A stretch of DNA of 60,000 bases. Origin: Bolinopsis microptera (taxonomy: Eukaryota; Ctenophora; Tentaculata; Lobata; Bolinopsidae). Positions 11,410-21,718 of the stretch are shown here, one piece after another. The notes under the pieces were generated by a model that worked only from the letters and a program-made list of their open reading frames with translations, did no database searches and was not told the origin of the DNA. Each line of letters begins with the position of its first letter. Position 1 is the stretch's first letter. The stretch lies in NCBI RefSeq assembly GCF_026151205.1, contig NC_087080.1, positions 13,651,337 through 13,711,336 on the forward strand. Direction: 5' to 3'. The position numbers and the translations under genes were made by a program.

Positions 11410-14400
11410 CTGAAACACAAAACAAGTTGAATAATGATCAGAAACATGCGACATGAGCTTAGACTGACCAAACTGCGTTGCCAGTTAAATGAAATGTTTT
11501 TCAAGATAAAAGCGCGGGCCACGCGCGCCAGCATTCTGTGTTACACTGAAAGCTGACAATTCAACTTTATACACAATAATAAACAAATTCCGCTAGTCGT
11601 TAAAAGTTTTTGCGGACATGTCCCAATTCAACCGTTACCTGCAGCGCTTGCAGCGGGCTTATTTAATTACAGACAACTTTTCAAGTATGCAGAAAGTAAC
11701 CGGTAATGCACTTACTTTCAATTCATCTTCCATTTCAGCTGCTTGTTCTTCTGCCAAAAAGAGCTTCCTGCGATAAAATATCATCAGCACAAAATATTTT
11801 ATGCTGAGTAAATAAATGCATGTAAAATTGAAGTCTTAAGTCAAGTTTTTTTGCCCTCGTCAATAATCACAAGCAGTTTTATTTATGATAACATTTTACA
11901 GGTAGCATCTTGAAACTTAATTATCAGTGCTACTGAATCAATATATTCATAACAGTGTTAAAAAGTTCTAACTTGTAAATGTTCACAAATAAATATTAAA
12001 TATATACAAGCCTCTTCAGAGTATCAATAGCCTCTCCCATTTCTACTTCATCGACTGTAAGATTATCCACTCGTTTTATTAAGGCTTCTTCTTTTGCTTC
12101 TTGATCTTTTATTTGGTTCCTCTGAAAACAATTAGTATTTGTAATTAGGCCTGTTTATATATTTCTGTGATGATACAGTGATGATACAGTAGGTATACAG
12201 TAGGTCATTGTATTTTAAACCATCTGAAATGTTAGTCAATCGAATCATGGCGATCAGAGTTTTGTAATTAAGTGCGATAATCCCTTATTCAATTTGGCAT
12301 GCTTTATCACTTTGCCATCAAAACATCAAATTCGAGTCATAACTTTTAATTCGGCAATGCTTCAGTGGTTTTATCATCTTTTCATCTTATTGGAAGCAAA
12401 TAACATGCTGATATTTGGTTTAAAAAGGAAATAAGAACAAACCTTGGTCTCAAGTTGAGCTGATACAGATTCAAGCGCTTCTTCACTTCGCAGAGCCCTT
12501 TCCCGGTAAGCACGAACCTTCTCCCTCAATGCCTCTTTTTCCGCATGCGCTTTCTCTTTGTACCCCGCATATAGTCCCTTTAAATGCACGTGTTCCTTCT
12601 TCTCCAACTCGATATCCCCTTCTAAAGCCCCTATCTTCCTCTCCAGACGAGTATTCACCCCCATGCTGGTCTGGAGCTGCTCCTCTGCGCGTGAGCGCGA
12701 CATCTCGCTAGTTTTCTGGAGATGTTTGTAGGCTTCCGCCTCTTCTTTCTCGGCTGCTACTTGGCGTGATAACTGGGATATCTGTTTGTCCATGTCAAGC
12801 AGCGAGGATCTCAGGTCTGTGTTGGCTGCGTCCGATTGAGTGAGGCGATCTAGAACTTTCTCGTGCTGTTCCTTTAGTTTACCCGTGTCTTGCTGTAATA
12901 TGGTAAATGATATTAAACGTAAATTGGTAAAGTTGTAAGTCGCAAAGTTAGAAATTTTGGACATGAACGTCAAAACTCAAAAGTAGTTCTCAGAAAGAAA
13001 GGGCTATTAGACCCTAAAAGTTAGATAATTTGTGTGAGAGAAATTGTATATAATAATTAATATGCTGAAAAATTGTGACTTTTTGACTCATAAATATAAT
13101 CAAAAAGACTGATAATTAATTTGGTCTCAAAAGCAAGAAAAACATTGAATAACATACCAGTTTAAGTTGATTTTCCCTGAGCTCGGATCTAAGTGCCCGG
13201 TTATTGTCCTCAGCCTCGGCACACTTAATAAGTAATACTTCGCGCTGACTGGCCAACTTATCGGTATCTTCTCGGCAAATATCTTTCTCCTGGATATTAG
13301 AATGTACATATCAGTAATCACTAAACAGGTTACAAGAATGTAAGTGGGCTACATATTGCATTGTAGTTGTGAATTGTAACTAACCAAGGTACCGGGATGT
13401 ACACTGTACACGGTAATAGTTACCCCTAAGTTAGGCTGCATAATGTGCGGACAATGGGGATCAAGCATTTACCGCGGGGCACGAGCATTTAACTCTCAAT
13501 TAAGATGCAGGATTAATCTTAAGTATCACAATTAAAAGCCTAGGCCCTAGGCACATTACTCAGTAGCTGGCAGTACGGTAGCCCCAATATAAGAATATAC
13601 TCCAGTTTAAAAGTTTACTTTTAACAAAAGGCAGAACGGTATTAAAATGTCTGGTATATTGTTTGGCATTAATGCATTCAAATTTACGTCATTCAACCAA
13701 ACTAAAATAGCGTTCGACAACTGGTCCACAACTTGGGTTCAGGTAGAAATCTGGTTAATTGATTGAGAACTGAAATAAAAGTTATTCTGTTATGTTTCAG
13801 TACTAACAGCTTTAATCTGACGAATATTGCTGTGAAGAAGTGACAGTTCTCGTTTAGCAGTCATTGAGTCAGCCTCAGCTTGTACCAGTCTCTTCAACAG
13901 AGCCTCGCGTTCTTCTTGTAGTCTGGACTGTGATCTCCTGGTCAATATGTTATATTAATTAACAGGTAGATTGGTCGCATGTTTATAATCTTCAGGGTTA
14001 ATGTAACTTGTGTGACTTGATAAACTTTTCCTTAATCCTTATAAGTTATAATTTCAAGCAGTTTATGATATCAAGGTAAATTCGTACATAGCCTTTTTTA
14101 AATATAATACTTATATATTAAGAAGTATGAATATTAATTTCAACAAACCTTTGCACCATGTCGGTGTCAGCCAAATTTTTGATGGAGTTCCGAAGTCTTT
14201 CATTTTCTAGCTCAGTGTGGAACAAATCCTCCTGAATTATATCAATCTCCTTTTCTCTCTTCCATGTTTCAGTTAACGATGCGTTCAGATCCCCACGCAT
14301 ATATTGCAGATCCGTCTGATGACGTCAATGTGTTATTTATTAGATCATTCCATTAATTAATCAATAACGATAACACCGATATTAATTAGTAACGATAACA

Positions 14401-17400
14401 CTGATATTAATTAGTAACGATAGCATTAGTTTAAGAAGCAGTTTAGTGAGGCAAATTGACTAATTTTAGTCTTTAAATAATCCTTAATTGAGAGTAGATG
14501 ATGACGAGCGCAACTTAAATTTACAGCATCCCCCTCCCCTCCTCAATTATTATTAGCATAAAGCAGATAAGTTTAGCAGATTGTGAAAACATTTCGGCAA
14601 GATCAAGCACAGTGGCGTATTTTAACGGGTCCTATCGCTCGTTTAAGAAAGAATAAGTCACACTAGTCACCTTAGAAGCTAATAATTCTTAGACGATAAT
14701 TCAACTTATTTACAGCACAACGGTACAGAGGCACATATTAGGTGCGGTAAAAAAAATCGAAATTATGCGGTACCGCACCCGACTATAAAGGTTAAATGTG
14801 CGGTAAGGTGCGGTAAATTTTTACCAATTGTGCGGCGATTTTTTCGAAATTTGTGCGGGAATTGTGCGGTTTTCTTTTGCATTTTCTCAAGGACTTTGGA
14901 AATTCTAAACGTATAACCGCCGCTCTTATCAAAAATAGGTCTGTTTATGTGTTACTGAGGGTGTAGTTCTTTACTAAGACCATGATTGAACCTAATATTG
15001 AGATTCAGTTATCTGAGAACAGTGACTTGATCTGGTAGAGATCAGGAGACAGTTATTTGAAGACGTCGATCAGATCCCATGCAGGTATCTTCTGTTTCTT
15101 GTGTGGTGAGCTTGATGATGGGTCACTGTCTGTAGCTGTTCGTCTCTTTAGGAAACGGTCCATGACGTTGTTCGTTTCTTTAGGAAACGGTCCATGACGT
15201 TGTGATGTGATATAGAGTAATCAGATGATGTGGTGAAGTTACGAATGATAACTGATACACTATAATCGAAGTACGGTAACGACGAGGGTTCCATAACGGC
15301 CTGGGTCACGGTCCCGAAAGGGCCTGGGTAACGGTCCCGAAAGGGCCTGGGTCACGGTCCCGAAAAGGCCTGGGTAACGTGGTAACCGGGTCACGTGGCC
15401 TAGGCATGAGTTCCAAAAGGGCCTGGGTCAGGGTCCCGAAAGGGCCTGGGTCACGTGGTAACTGGGTCACGTGGCCTAGGTATGAGTTCCAAAAGGGCCT
15501 GGGTCAGGGTCCCGAAAGGGCCTGGGTCACGTGGTAACTGGGTCACGTGGCCTAGGTATGAGTTCCAAAAGGGCCTTGGTCACGGTCCCGAAAGGGCCTG
15601 GGTCAGGGTCCCGAAAGGGCCTGGGTCAGGGTCCCGAAAGGGCCTGGGTCACGTGGCCTAGGTATGAGTTCCAAAAGGGCCTGGGTCACGGTCCCGAAAG
15701 GGCCTGGGTCAGGGTCCCGAAAGGGCCTGGGTCACGTGGTAACTGGGTCACGTGGCCTAGGTATGAGTTCCAAAAGGGCCTGGGTCAGGGTCCCGAAAGG
15801 GCCTGGGTCACGTGGTAACTGGGTCACGTGGCCTAGGTATGAGTTCCAAAAGGGCCTGGGTCACGGTCCCGAAAGGGCCTGGGTCAGGGTCCCGAAAGGG
15901 CCTGGGTCAGGGTCCCGAAAGGGCCTGGGTCACGGTCCCGAAAGGGCCTGAGTCAGGGTCCCAAAAGGGCATGGGTCAGGGTCCCGAAAGGGCCTGGGTC
16001 AGGGTCCCGAAAGGGCCTGGGTCACGTGGTAACTGGGTCACGTGGCCTAGGTATGAGTTCCAAAAGGGCCTGGGTCAGGGTCCCGAAAGGGCCTGGGTCA
16101 CGTGGTAACTGGGTCACGTGGCCTAGGTATGAGTTCCAAAAGGGCCTGGGTCACGGTCCCGAAAGGGCCTGGGTCAGGGTCCCGAAAGGGCCTGGGTCAG
16201 GGTCCCGAAAGGGCCTGGGTCACGGTCCCGAAAGGGCCTGAGTCAGGGTCCCAAAAGGGCATGGGTCAGGGTCCCGAAAGGACCTGGGTCAGGGTCCCGA
16301 AAGGGCCTGGATCACGTGGTAACTGGGTCACGTGGCCTAGGTATGAGTTCCAAAAGGGCCTGGGTCACGGTCCCGAAAGGGCCTGGGTCAGGGTCCCGAA
16401 AGGGCCTGGGTCAGGGTCCCGAAAGGGCCTGGGTCACGGTCCCGAAAGGGCCTGAGTCACGGTCCTAAAAGAGCCCGACTTTTAAAATATTTTGGTTTTT
16501 ACACTCGAAAATCTTAACGCGAAAATTTCAAAATTATGCGAAATTACGCGGAAAATTCTAGATTATGCGGAAATATTCAAAAAATTACAAAATGTGCGGG
16601 AATGTGCGGAAAACAATAAATTATGCGGAAATGTGCGGAAAACGGTAAATTGTGCGATCCCGCACCCATCGCACCTAATATGTGCCTCTGCAACGGTAAG
16701 GCAGTTATCTGTAGGGAGGGACAGGGGGTGGACGAGTTTAACATGATTAAGCTGTAACCAAGTAAAATAACAAACCTTTGTTTTAAAGAGGTCTACTTCA
16801 GCTGCAGTGAGATCATGTACCCTGTCTCTGTAGTTATCTGTTTTGTCCAGTAAAGTAGGCTCCTAAACAAGTTTTTCTAAAATTTTTCTCTAAAGTTCAG
16901 TAAATCATCATGTTTAAAGCGGATTCAGATGAAATGAAGAGAATGAAGTGCAGATGAAACAGGGCCAGGAATGAGAGTTGAGACTAAGTTCCATCTAAAA
17001 TAAAAATTAAGATCTAGCTGGAGAAGAAGTGCCTTCATAAAAAGAGGTGTGATGATCAAATTGATCGATTCTACTTGATCATCTCTTATTTAAGAAACAT
17101 ACAAATTTAGACCTGGCTAGTGACCACAAATTTTCGGTCATTTTTAAGGCAAAATAAAATTTAGTCTAACAGCATATAATGCGAAGTGTAGCAAAGGAAA
17201 TCATACATGTTACATGAATTTAAAAATCATTGTCAAACTTGAAATGTATTACACTCGGTATGATTTTGAAGAAGGTAGAGGAAAGACAAGCTAAGACCAA
17301 AACATTTCAGCAGAGCTATGTAGGATTTAAATATTTAGGGAACACAACTTACTTCAAGACCAGCGTCAGAATCAACTTGTATTATGATACTACTAGCATG

Positions 17401-18536
17401 GGACTCATTTGGTGCAATCAATGGTGACGTTATATCCAACTTTGCCTTGCTCCCCTAAAGGTGTGGAGATGAGAATGACTGATGGGTTGTGGGTGTGATT
17501 GTTGAATTTATGTTGAATTTAACAAGTTGATTTTTCGTTACACATGTTTCGTTAATTTAATCTTTTGAGTTTTGTGCACTTACCTGTTAAGCTGAAAATA
17601 TTGTTAGAACCCGTTCTCGACAAATATCAGTAACACCTCACAATCTTTCTTCACTTTTGTCAAGTTTGTATTGGATCATGGATGTTATCAGCAATTCGAA
17701 CATAAATAAATCATATAATGTTGCAAATCATATTTAATAAATGGTTTTAATAGTATATAAAATTAAAACATATTGTACACTCAGTGGTCCAAATTTTGAT
17801 ATACTTATAAATGGTTGAAGTACCTTGACACATTGTTGGAGGATACAGTTATAGAAATAATTGGTCATACATCCGGATTCCCAACCTTAACATTCCAAAT
17901 AATATAGCATATATACAAATATATACAAAAGGAATTGTATTGTTACAAAATTTACAAAAATACAGCCCTTGCCAGGACGTTAACAAAAGCAACAACTCAT
18001 ACAGACAGTAGGTACTCACCGCCCATGTGTACTTGTTCTTACTCGTTTTACATGGCGCTGGTATCCAAGGCTTTTCTTTAGCCGGCGAGGAGGACCTCTT
18101 GTTGGCTGCTCTCTTAGGACTTGATGTTCTTATCTAGTGTAAATATGAGGTTTAGATGGTGCAGCTTTTAAAACGTAATTTGTTCTTTTTGGGGCACAAT
18201 AAAAAGTTACCACTATTTGAATGTTTAATTGCTACCCAAGATGCATTTTCAAATACTGTATCCTTATTGCTCATGCTGTGGATTAGGTCTATACACATTA
18301 CACACATGTGTGATAGCATGGCACAGTAGACACGGGCACAGGATATTTTATGGTTTTACTATAATATTTACCTGCAGGCAATAGTAGATTTAAAGCCCAT
18401 GAGGAATGGTTTACAAATTAATGTTTATAAAAGTAAGTCTGTAAATTAAATAAACCTTTGATTTTCCAGGGGACATATGTAGGTGGACAGATTGATCTTT
18501 CTCAACAGTTAAATGAACCGGTGATTTTCGAGTCAT
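11326..18536 (-). CDS. ODF2: ODF2 (outer dense fiber protein 2 / cenexin), eleven exons, 3' end not found
   Basis: ODF2/cenexin is a coiled-coil scaffold of the mother-centriole distal appendages and, in sperm, of the outer dense fibres. Exons join in order: 18456-18536, 18020-18133, 17353-17454, 16776-16862, 14149-14315, 13808-13937, 13158-13289, 12443-12892, 12008-12121, 11716-11763, 11326-11409. Together they give 503 codons in one open frame. The start is the first in-frame ATG; the N terminus (SVHLHM) and the next-exon motif KPWIPAP match the family's VHVHI and PW-PP elements. From residue 100 on the protein is almost pure heptad coiled coil, aligning block by block with vertebrate ODF2 from memory. 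Vertebrate proteins are about 800 residues, so roughly 300 C-terminal residues are missing. The 8/9 junction is ambiguous. A hAT element lies in intron 4. Confidence 0.87.
11716..11763 (-). CDS. ODF2: ODF2 exon 10 (5' boundary ambiguous)
   Basis: Encodes LFLAEEQAAEMEDELK with donor AAA|GTAAGT. The upstream CGCAGGAAG offers two AG acceptors (exon start 11767 or 11763), coupled to the choice at exon 9. Confidence 0.75.
12008..12121 (-). CDS. ODF2: ODF2 exon 9 (3' boundary ambiguous)
   Basis: Acceptor TTTCAG. It reads RNQIKDQEAKEEALIKRVDN and ends around AIDTLKR. Two splice solutions keep the frame: end at 12012 with a GC donor (AG|GCTTGT) joined to 11767, or end at 12008 with GTATAT joined to 11763. 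A GT donor at 12008 joined to 11767 would give a stop. The products differ by one residue (KRK against KRL). Confidence 0.75.
12443..12892 (-). CDS. ODF2: ODF2 exon 8 (largest exon)
   Basis: Acceptor ATTACAG and donor AAG|GTTTGT. 150 codons of uninterrupted coiled coil, phase 0. It contains EKVLDRLTQSDAANTDLRSS and, near its end, LREKVRAYRERALRSEEALE. The latter matches the LKKAIRAQKERAEKSEEYAE block of ODF2 and is the best single piece of evidence for the gene's identity. Confidence 0.91.
13158..13289 (-). CDS. ODF2: ODF2 exon 7
   Basis: Acceptor ATCCAG and donor CTG|GTATGT. 44 codons, phase 0, with DTDKLASQREVLLIKCAEAE, corresponding to the DINTLTRQKELLLQKL block of ODF2. Confidence 0.89.
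13808..13937 (-). CDS. ODF2: ODF2 exon 6
   Basis: Acceptor GACCAG and donor GCT|GTTAGT. 130 nt; the first base completes the split codon. It reads EEREALLKRLVQAEADSMTA, closely matching the LQQEKECLMSKLVEAE block of the family. Confidence 0.88.
14149..14315 (-). CDS. ODF2: ODF2 exon 5
   Basis: Acceptor CATCAG and donor AG|GTTTGT; 167 nt, leaving two bases for the next exon. It contains HTELENERLRNSIKNL, matching the ETEHEN-VLRHNI block of ODF2. Confidence 0.87.
14352..14440. repeat. Short tandem repeat in ODF2 intron 4
   Basis: About three diverged units of roughly 30 bp containing ATTAATTAGTAACGATAACA. Non-coding. Confidence 0.6.
15053..15163 (-). pseudogene. 36-codon ORF remnant inside the hAT element
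   Basis: Reads MDRFLKRRTATDSDPSSSSP followed by a basic stretch and AWDLIDVF before a TAA stop. A second out-of-frame copy of the MDRFLK start lies 32 nt upstream (ATG at 15195), a local duplication. Starts of the type MDRFLKR followed by a Ser-rich basic region occur at the N termini of some hAT transposases, so this is probably what is left of the transposase gene. That is inference from memory. Confidence 0.45.
15297..16465. repeat. 23-bp minisatellite with higher-order structure
   Basis: Unit GGGCCTGGGTCACGGTCCCG plus AAA, with a CAC/CAG variant (GGGTCACGG or GGGTCAGGG). It is periodically interrupted by a longer block containing TCACGTGGTAACTGGGTCAC, then GTGGCCTAGG and TATGAGTTCC. The block recurs at about 15451, 15527, 15650, 15735, 15808, 16022, 16098 and 16313. 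Because neither the unit nor the block contains stops, all frames look open; these are not genes. Confidence 0.92.
16776..16862 (-). CDS. ODF2: ODF2 exon 4
   Basis: Acceptor GTTTAG and donor AAG|GTTTGT. 29 codons, phase 0, reading DNYRDRVHDLTAAEVDLFKT. This is the start of the coiled-coil region. Confidence 0.82.
17353..17454 (-). CDS. ODF2: ODF2 exon 3
   Basis: Acceptor TTTAG and donor GAA|GTAAGT. 34 codons in phase 0, reading KLDITSPL and ending VDSDAGLE. It aligns with the LEITPP...DDDSG stretch of vertebrate ODF2. Confidence 0.83.
18020..18133 (-). CDS. ODF2: ODF2 exon 2
   Basis: Acceptor CACTAG at 18134-18139 and donor GCG|GTGAGT. 38 codons, phase 0 at both ends. It encodes a basic Ser-rich stretch followed by KEKPWIPAPCKTSKNKYTWA, corresponding to the conserved PW-PP region of ODF2. 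Confidence 0.87.
18456..18536 (-). CDS. ODF2: ODF2 exon 1 (coding part)
   Basis: Starts MTRKSPVHLTVEKDQSVHLH and ends at the donor AAG|GTTTAT, phase 0. Upstream the frame continues without another ATG to a stop, which fixes the start. The VHL...VHLH pattern matches the short N-terminal motif of ODF2 isoforms. Confidence 0.85.
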
Positions 18537-18786
18537 AAACAGTCTTTGGGTCTTCTTTTTCTTCTTCTGGTATGGTCTTTTGGTCAAAACATAGCTGATG
18601 GTATAGATAAATTATAATCCTAAAATGATTAACAATAATGAGATGGATACAAAAATCTCTCCATAGTTCAACTACTTTCTGAATTTTTATTGATCATGAA
18701 GCATTGAAAATCTTAAAATATGGATAAAATAAGCATTTTATGAAAAATATACAGAGTATCCCAAAAATAAGGCCACCAACTTACTT

Positions 18787-18804
18787 GGGGGGGGGGGGGG
18801 GGGG
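18787..18804. repeat. Poly-G tract (18 G)
   Basis: A homopolymer at the left edge of the 1.24-kb tandem repeat. Similar tracts occur at 465-478, 1170-1201 (C), 8974-8997 (C) and 37700-37716. Several mark mobile-element or repeat edges, and their lengths may be wrong in the assembly. Confidence 0.7.
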
Positions 18805-18806
18805 TG

Positions 18807-20070
18807 TCCTGTCCTGTCCTGTCCTGTCCTTTTTAGAATTCTATGAGACAAGCGGACATGTTTTTGTGGACTCAGACGGACATTGGCGGACATTAACGGA
18901 CAAAAATTATGAGAATTTTTCGCACATGAATTGGAGGCAATATTTTCGGCTCAAAATGATCAGGGTAGCATGAAACATGAACAAAAGTAGTTTCTAGAAA
19001 AAATTTGAAAAATGTTGACTTAGAAAATGTTCAGTTCGAACCATTCTCGATACGTACCTCTGAAGGCAGAGCTCCCGATTCCGAGCTCGTGATGCAAAGG
19101 GGAGGCCTGTCTTCCAAGATCGCATTACCAGGGGGAAAGGCAGGCCTCCCCTTTGCAACACGAGCTCGGAATCGGGAGCTCTCGATACGAAAGGTACGTA
19201 TCGAAAGGCTCAGACTGACAATTTTCTATCAGAGTGAAATTGTGTGGAATTTTGAATTAAAATATTGTCAAACCGGAATCAACCATAAGAATTAAGAAAC
19301 CCCCTCCGCCTCGGCTGATTACGTAATACATGAACGATCCCTTACAAAGGGGAACCCTTGAGTCCAAAATCGTATATCGAAGAGTAGGTGCGGACTTCGA
19401 AAAAATATTTGACTAACAAAATCTTCGGTCCGAGTTTTTTAAATCCCTAAACTTTTAGAAACCTAAATAAAAAAGTTGGCCCTTTTTAGCCCCTACACCC
19501 CTGACTTAATCCTGAACTTCGCAAATTATTCCCTCTTCTACTAGCATTGTGCTTGTTCATTCGACACACCTCTCTGGTTCAACCAACTGATACGGGATAT
19601 CAACTTATCAAGGTCATGTGACTACATACTGGACTCTAGACAGTGACTCAGCTATAGACGGTGATTATCACTGTTCCAGAGTCCAGACAGTGGCTGCTTG
19701 CCAACATGAACAGCCCTGTCAAGCGCAGAACCGCTCCATGTGTTTGTACATCACGTGATTCCGATGTAGCGCATGTATTTCTAGATCTTGTGTCCAAGTA
19801 CAACAGTCCTTGATACCTCACTTTGCACCTGAAAATACCTTTAAAACAGGATCAATACTCTAAAGGGTGAACTACATAAAATATGACTTTTTTGGAAAAG
19901 TATCACCCTGCCTCATTACAAAATTTAACAAAATTTAACAAAATTTAGCAAAATTTAACAAAATTTAGCTCATTTAGTTTTCCATTTTTGTCCGCTAATG
20001 TCCACTTTTGACCGCCAATGTCCGCTAATGTCCACCTATGTCCGCCTATGTCCTGTGCTGTCCTGTCCTG
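18807..20070. repeat. 1.24-kb tandem repeat, unit 1
   Basis: Begins with TCCTGTCC repeats and TCCTTTTTAG (18828), followed by GCGGACAT-type motifs. It ends with their inverse, a cluster of TGTCCGCCTATG-type motifs. Unit 2 starts with the same TCCTTTTTAG at 20071, so the period is 1,243 bp. It contains a hairpin at about 19066-19188, whose arms carry GAGCTCCCGATTCCGAGCTC. Inverted subterminal GGACAT/ATGTCC clusters suggest a transposon-derived satellite. No coding capacity. Confidence 0.8.
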
Positions 20071-21404
20071 TCCTTTTTAGGATTCTATGAGACAAGCGGA
20101 CATGTTTTTGTGGACTCAGACGGTAGGACATTGGCGGACATTAACGGACAAAAATTATGAGAATTTTTCGCACATGAATTGGAGGCAATATTTTCGGCTC
20201 AAAATGATCAGGGTAGCATGAAACATGAACAAAAGTAGTTTCTAGAAAAAATTTGAAAAATGTTGACTTAGAAAATGTTGACTTAGAAAATTCGAACCAT
20301 TCTCGATACGTACCTCTGAAGGTAGAGCTCCCGATTCCGAGCTTGTGATGCAAAGGGGAGGCCTGCCTTCCAAGATCGCATTACCAGGGGGAAAGGCGAT
20401 ACGAAAGGTACGTATCGAAAGGCTCAGACTGACAATTTTCTATCAGAGTGAAATTGTGTGGAATTTTGAATTAAAATATTGTCAAACCGGAATCAACCAT
20501 AAGAATTAAGAAACCCCCTCCGCCTCGGCTGATTACGTAATACATGAACGATCCCTTACAAAGGGGAACCCTTGAGTCCAAAATCGTATATCGAAGAGTA
20601 GGTGCGGACTTCGAAAAAATATTTGACTAACAAAATCTTCGGTCCGAGTTTTTAAAATCCCTAAACTTTTAGAAACCTAAATAAAAAAGTTGGCCCTTTT
20701 TGGCCCTATACCCCAATCCTATCCTGAACTTCGCAAATTATTCCCTCTTCTACTAGCATTGTGCTTGTTCATTCGACACACCTCTCTGGCTCAACCAACT
20801 GATACGGGATATCAACTTATCCAGGTCATATGACTACATACTGGACTCTAGACAGTGACTCAGCTATAGATGGTGATTATCACTGTTCCAGAGTCCAGAC
20901 AGTGGCTGCTTGCCAACATGAACAGCCCTGTCAAGCGCAGAACCGCTCCATGTGTTTGTACATCACGTGATTCCGATGTAGCGCATGTATTTCTTGTATC
21001 ACGTGGTGACCCCCACGGTCGACGATACAGGGGGAGCCGCGCACTTCGTGCGCGGCGGATCATACAACGTATGACAATGTATTTCTAGATCTTGTGTCCA
21101 AGTACAACAGTCCTTGATACCTCACTTCGCACCTGAAAATACCTTTAAAACAGGATCTATACTTTAAAGGGTGAACTACATAAAATATGACTTTTTTGGA
21201 AAAGTATCACCCTGCCTCATTACAAAATTTAACAAAATTTATCAAAATTTAGCAAAATTTAGCAAAATTTATCAAAATTTAGCTCATTTAGTTGTCCATT
21301 TTTGTCCGCTAATGTCCACTTTTGACCGCCAATGTCCGCCTATGTCCGCCTATGTCCGCCTATGTCCACCTATGTCCGCCTATGTCCTGTCCTGTCCTGT
21401 CCGG
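20071..21404. repeat. 1.24-kb tandem repeat, unit 2
   Basis: Near-identical to unit 1 over most of its length, with two differences. The right arm of the hairpin is deleted (near 20397), and an 84-bp MITE is inserted at 20994. A third unit starts at 21405 and is interrupted almost at once by LINE sequence, resuming at about 24608. Confidence 0.8.
20994..21077. mobile_element. 84-bp MITE with exact 8-bp target duplication
   Basis: Ends TTGTATCACG and, inverted, TTGTCATACG, flanked by TGTATTTC on both sides (20986-20993 and 21078-21085). The corresponding place in unit 1 reads GCATGTATTTCTAGATC without the insert and serves as the empty site. Internally it holds a strong GC-rich hairpin (GCCGCGCAC/GTGCGCGGC). 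Relatives are at 25416-25573 and 46252-46334. Confidence 0.88.
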
Positions 21405-21413
21405 TCCTTTTTG

Positions 21414-21714
21414 ATTTACCCGTCTGATTGACGAGGTGGGTACTCTTCCATACAGTCGTCGACTGGAAATCCTCAATTTGACAACGCTGGCAGAGCGGCG
21501 AATACGTGGGGACCTCATTGAATCTTTTAAAATGATAAGTGGTTTGGCCAATTACGGAGCTGGTTTGTTCAGTATGAGCAGATCTGGTCTTAATTTGGTA
21601 TCAAACAGTAGATACAGTAAAAGTAGCAGTAAAATGAAGAAAGTCCACAGTTCTTTTCTTCCGGAGAGGGTGAGACCATATTGGCTACAAGTTCCTCCTA
21701 GCATCTCCTCCCCC
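21414..21714 (+). pseudogene. C-terminal fragment of a CR1/Jockey-like LINE reverse transcriptase ORF
   Basis: Reads TRLIDEVGTLPYSRRLEILN, then AERRIRGDLIESFKMISGL, and near its end FLPERVRPYW. This is the recognisable tail downstream of the reverse transcriptase in many non-LTR elements. There is no RT core. It ends at a TAA and abuts, without spacer, the endonuclease of a different LINE. Confidence 0.75.
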
Positions 21715-21718
21715 TAAA

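Larger units (their letters stand above)
14726..16690. mobile_element. hAT-type non-autonomous DNA transposon in ODF2 intron 4
   Basis: Terminal inverted repeats begin CAGAGGCACATATTAGGTGC at 14726 and are perfectly mirrored to 16690. An exact 8-bp target duplication, CAACGGTA, flanks the element (14718-14725 and 16691-16698). An 8-bp duplication and CAGAG...CTCTG ends are hallmarks of the hAT superfamily. Both subterminal regions (14740-14880 and 16510-16680) are dense in GTGCGG/TGCGGAAA motifs, resembling hAT transposase-binding repeats. The interior holds a 36-codon ORF and a 1.17-kb minisatellite. No transposase catalytic region is present, so movement would need a partner in trans. Confidence 0.88.

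Noticed and set aside
15455-16455. Several overlapping ORFs of 70-117 codons encoding Gly/Pro/Arg repeats
   Set aside because: They are frames of a stop-free 23-bp minisatellite. All frames look alike and there is no start context or splice support.
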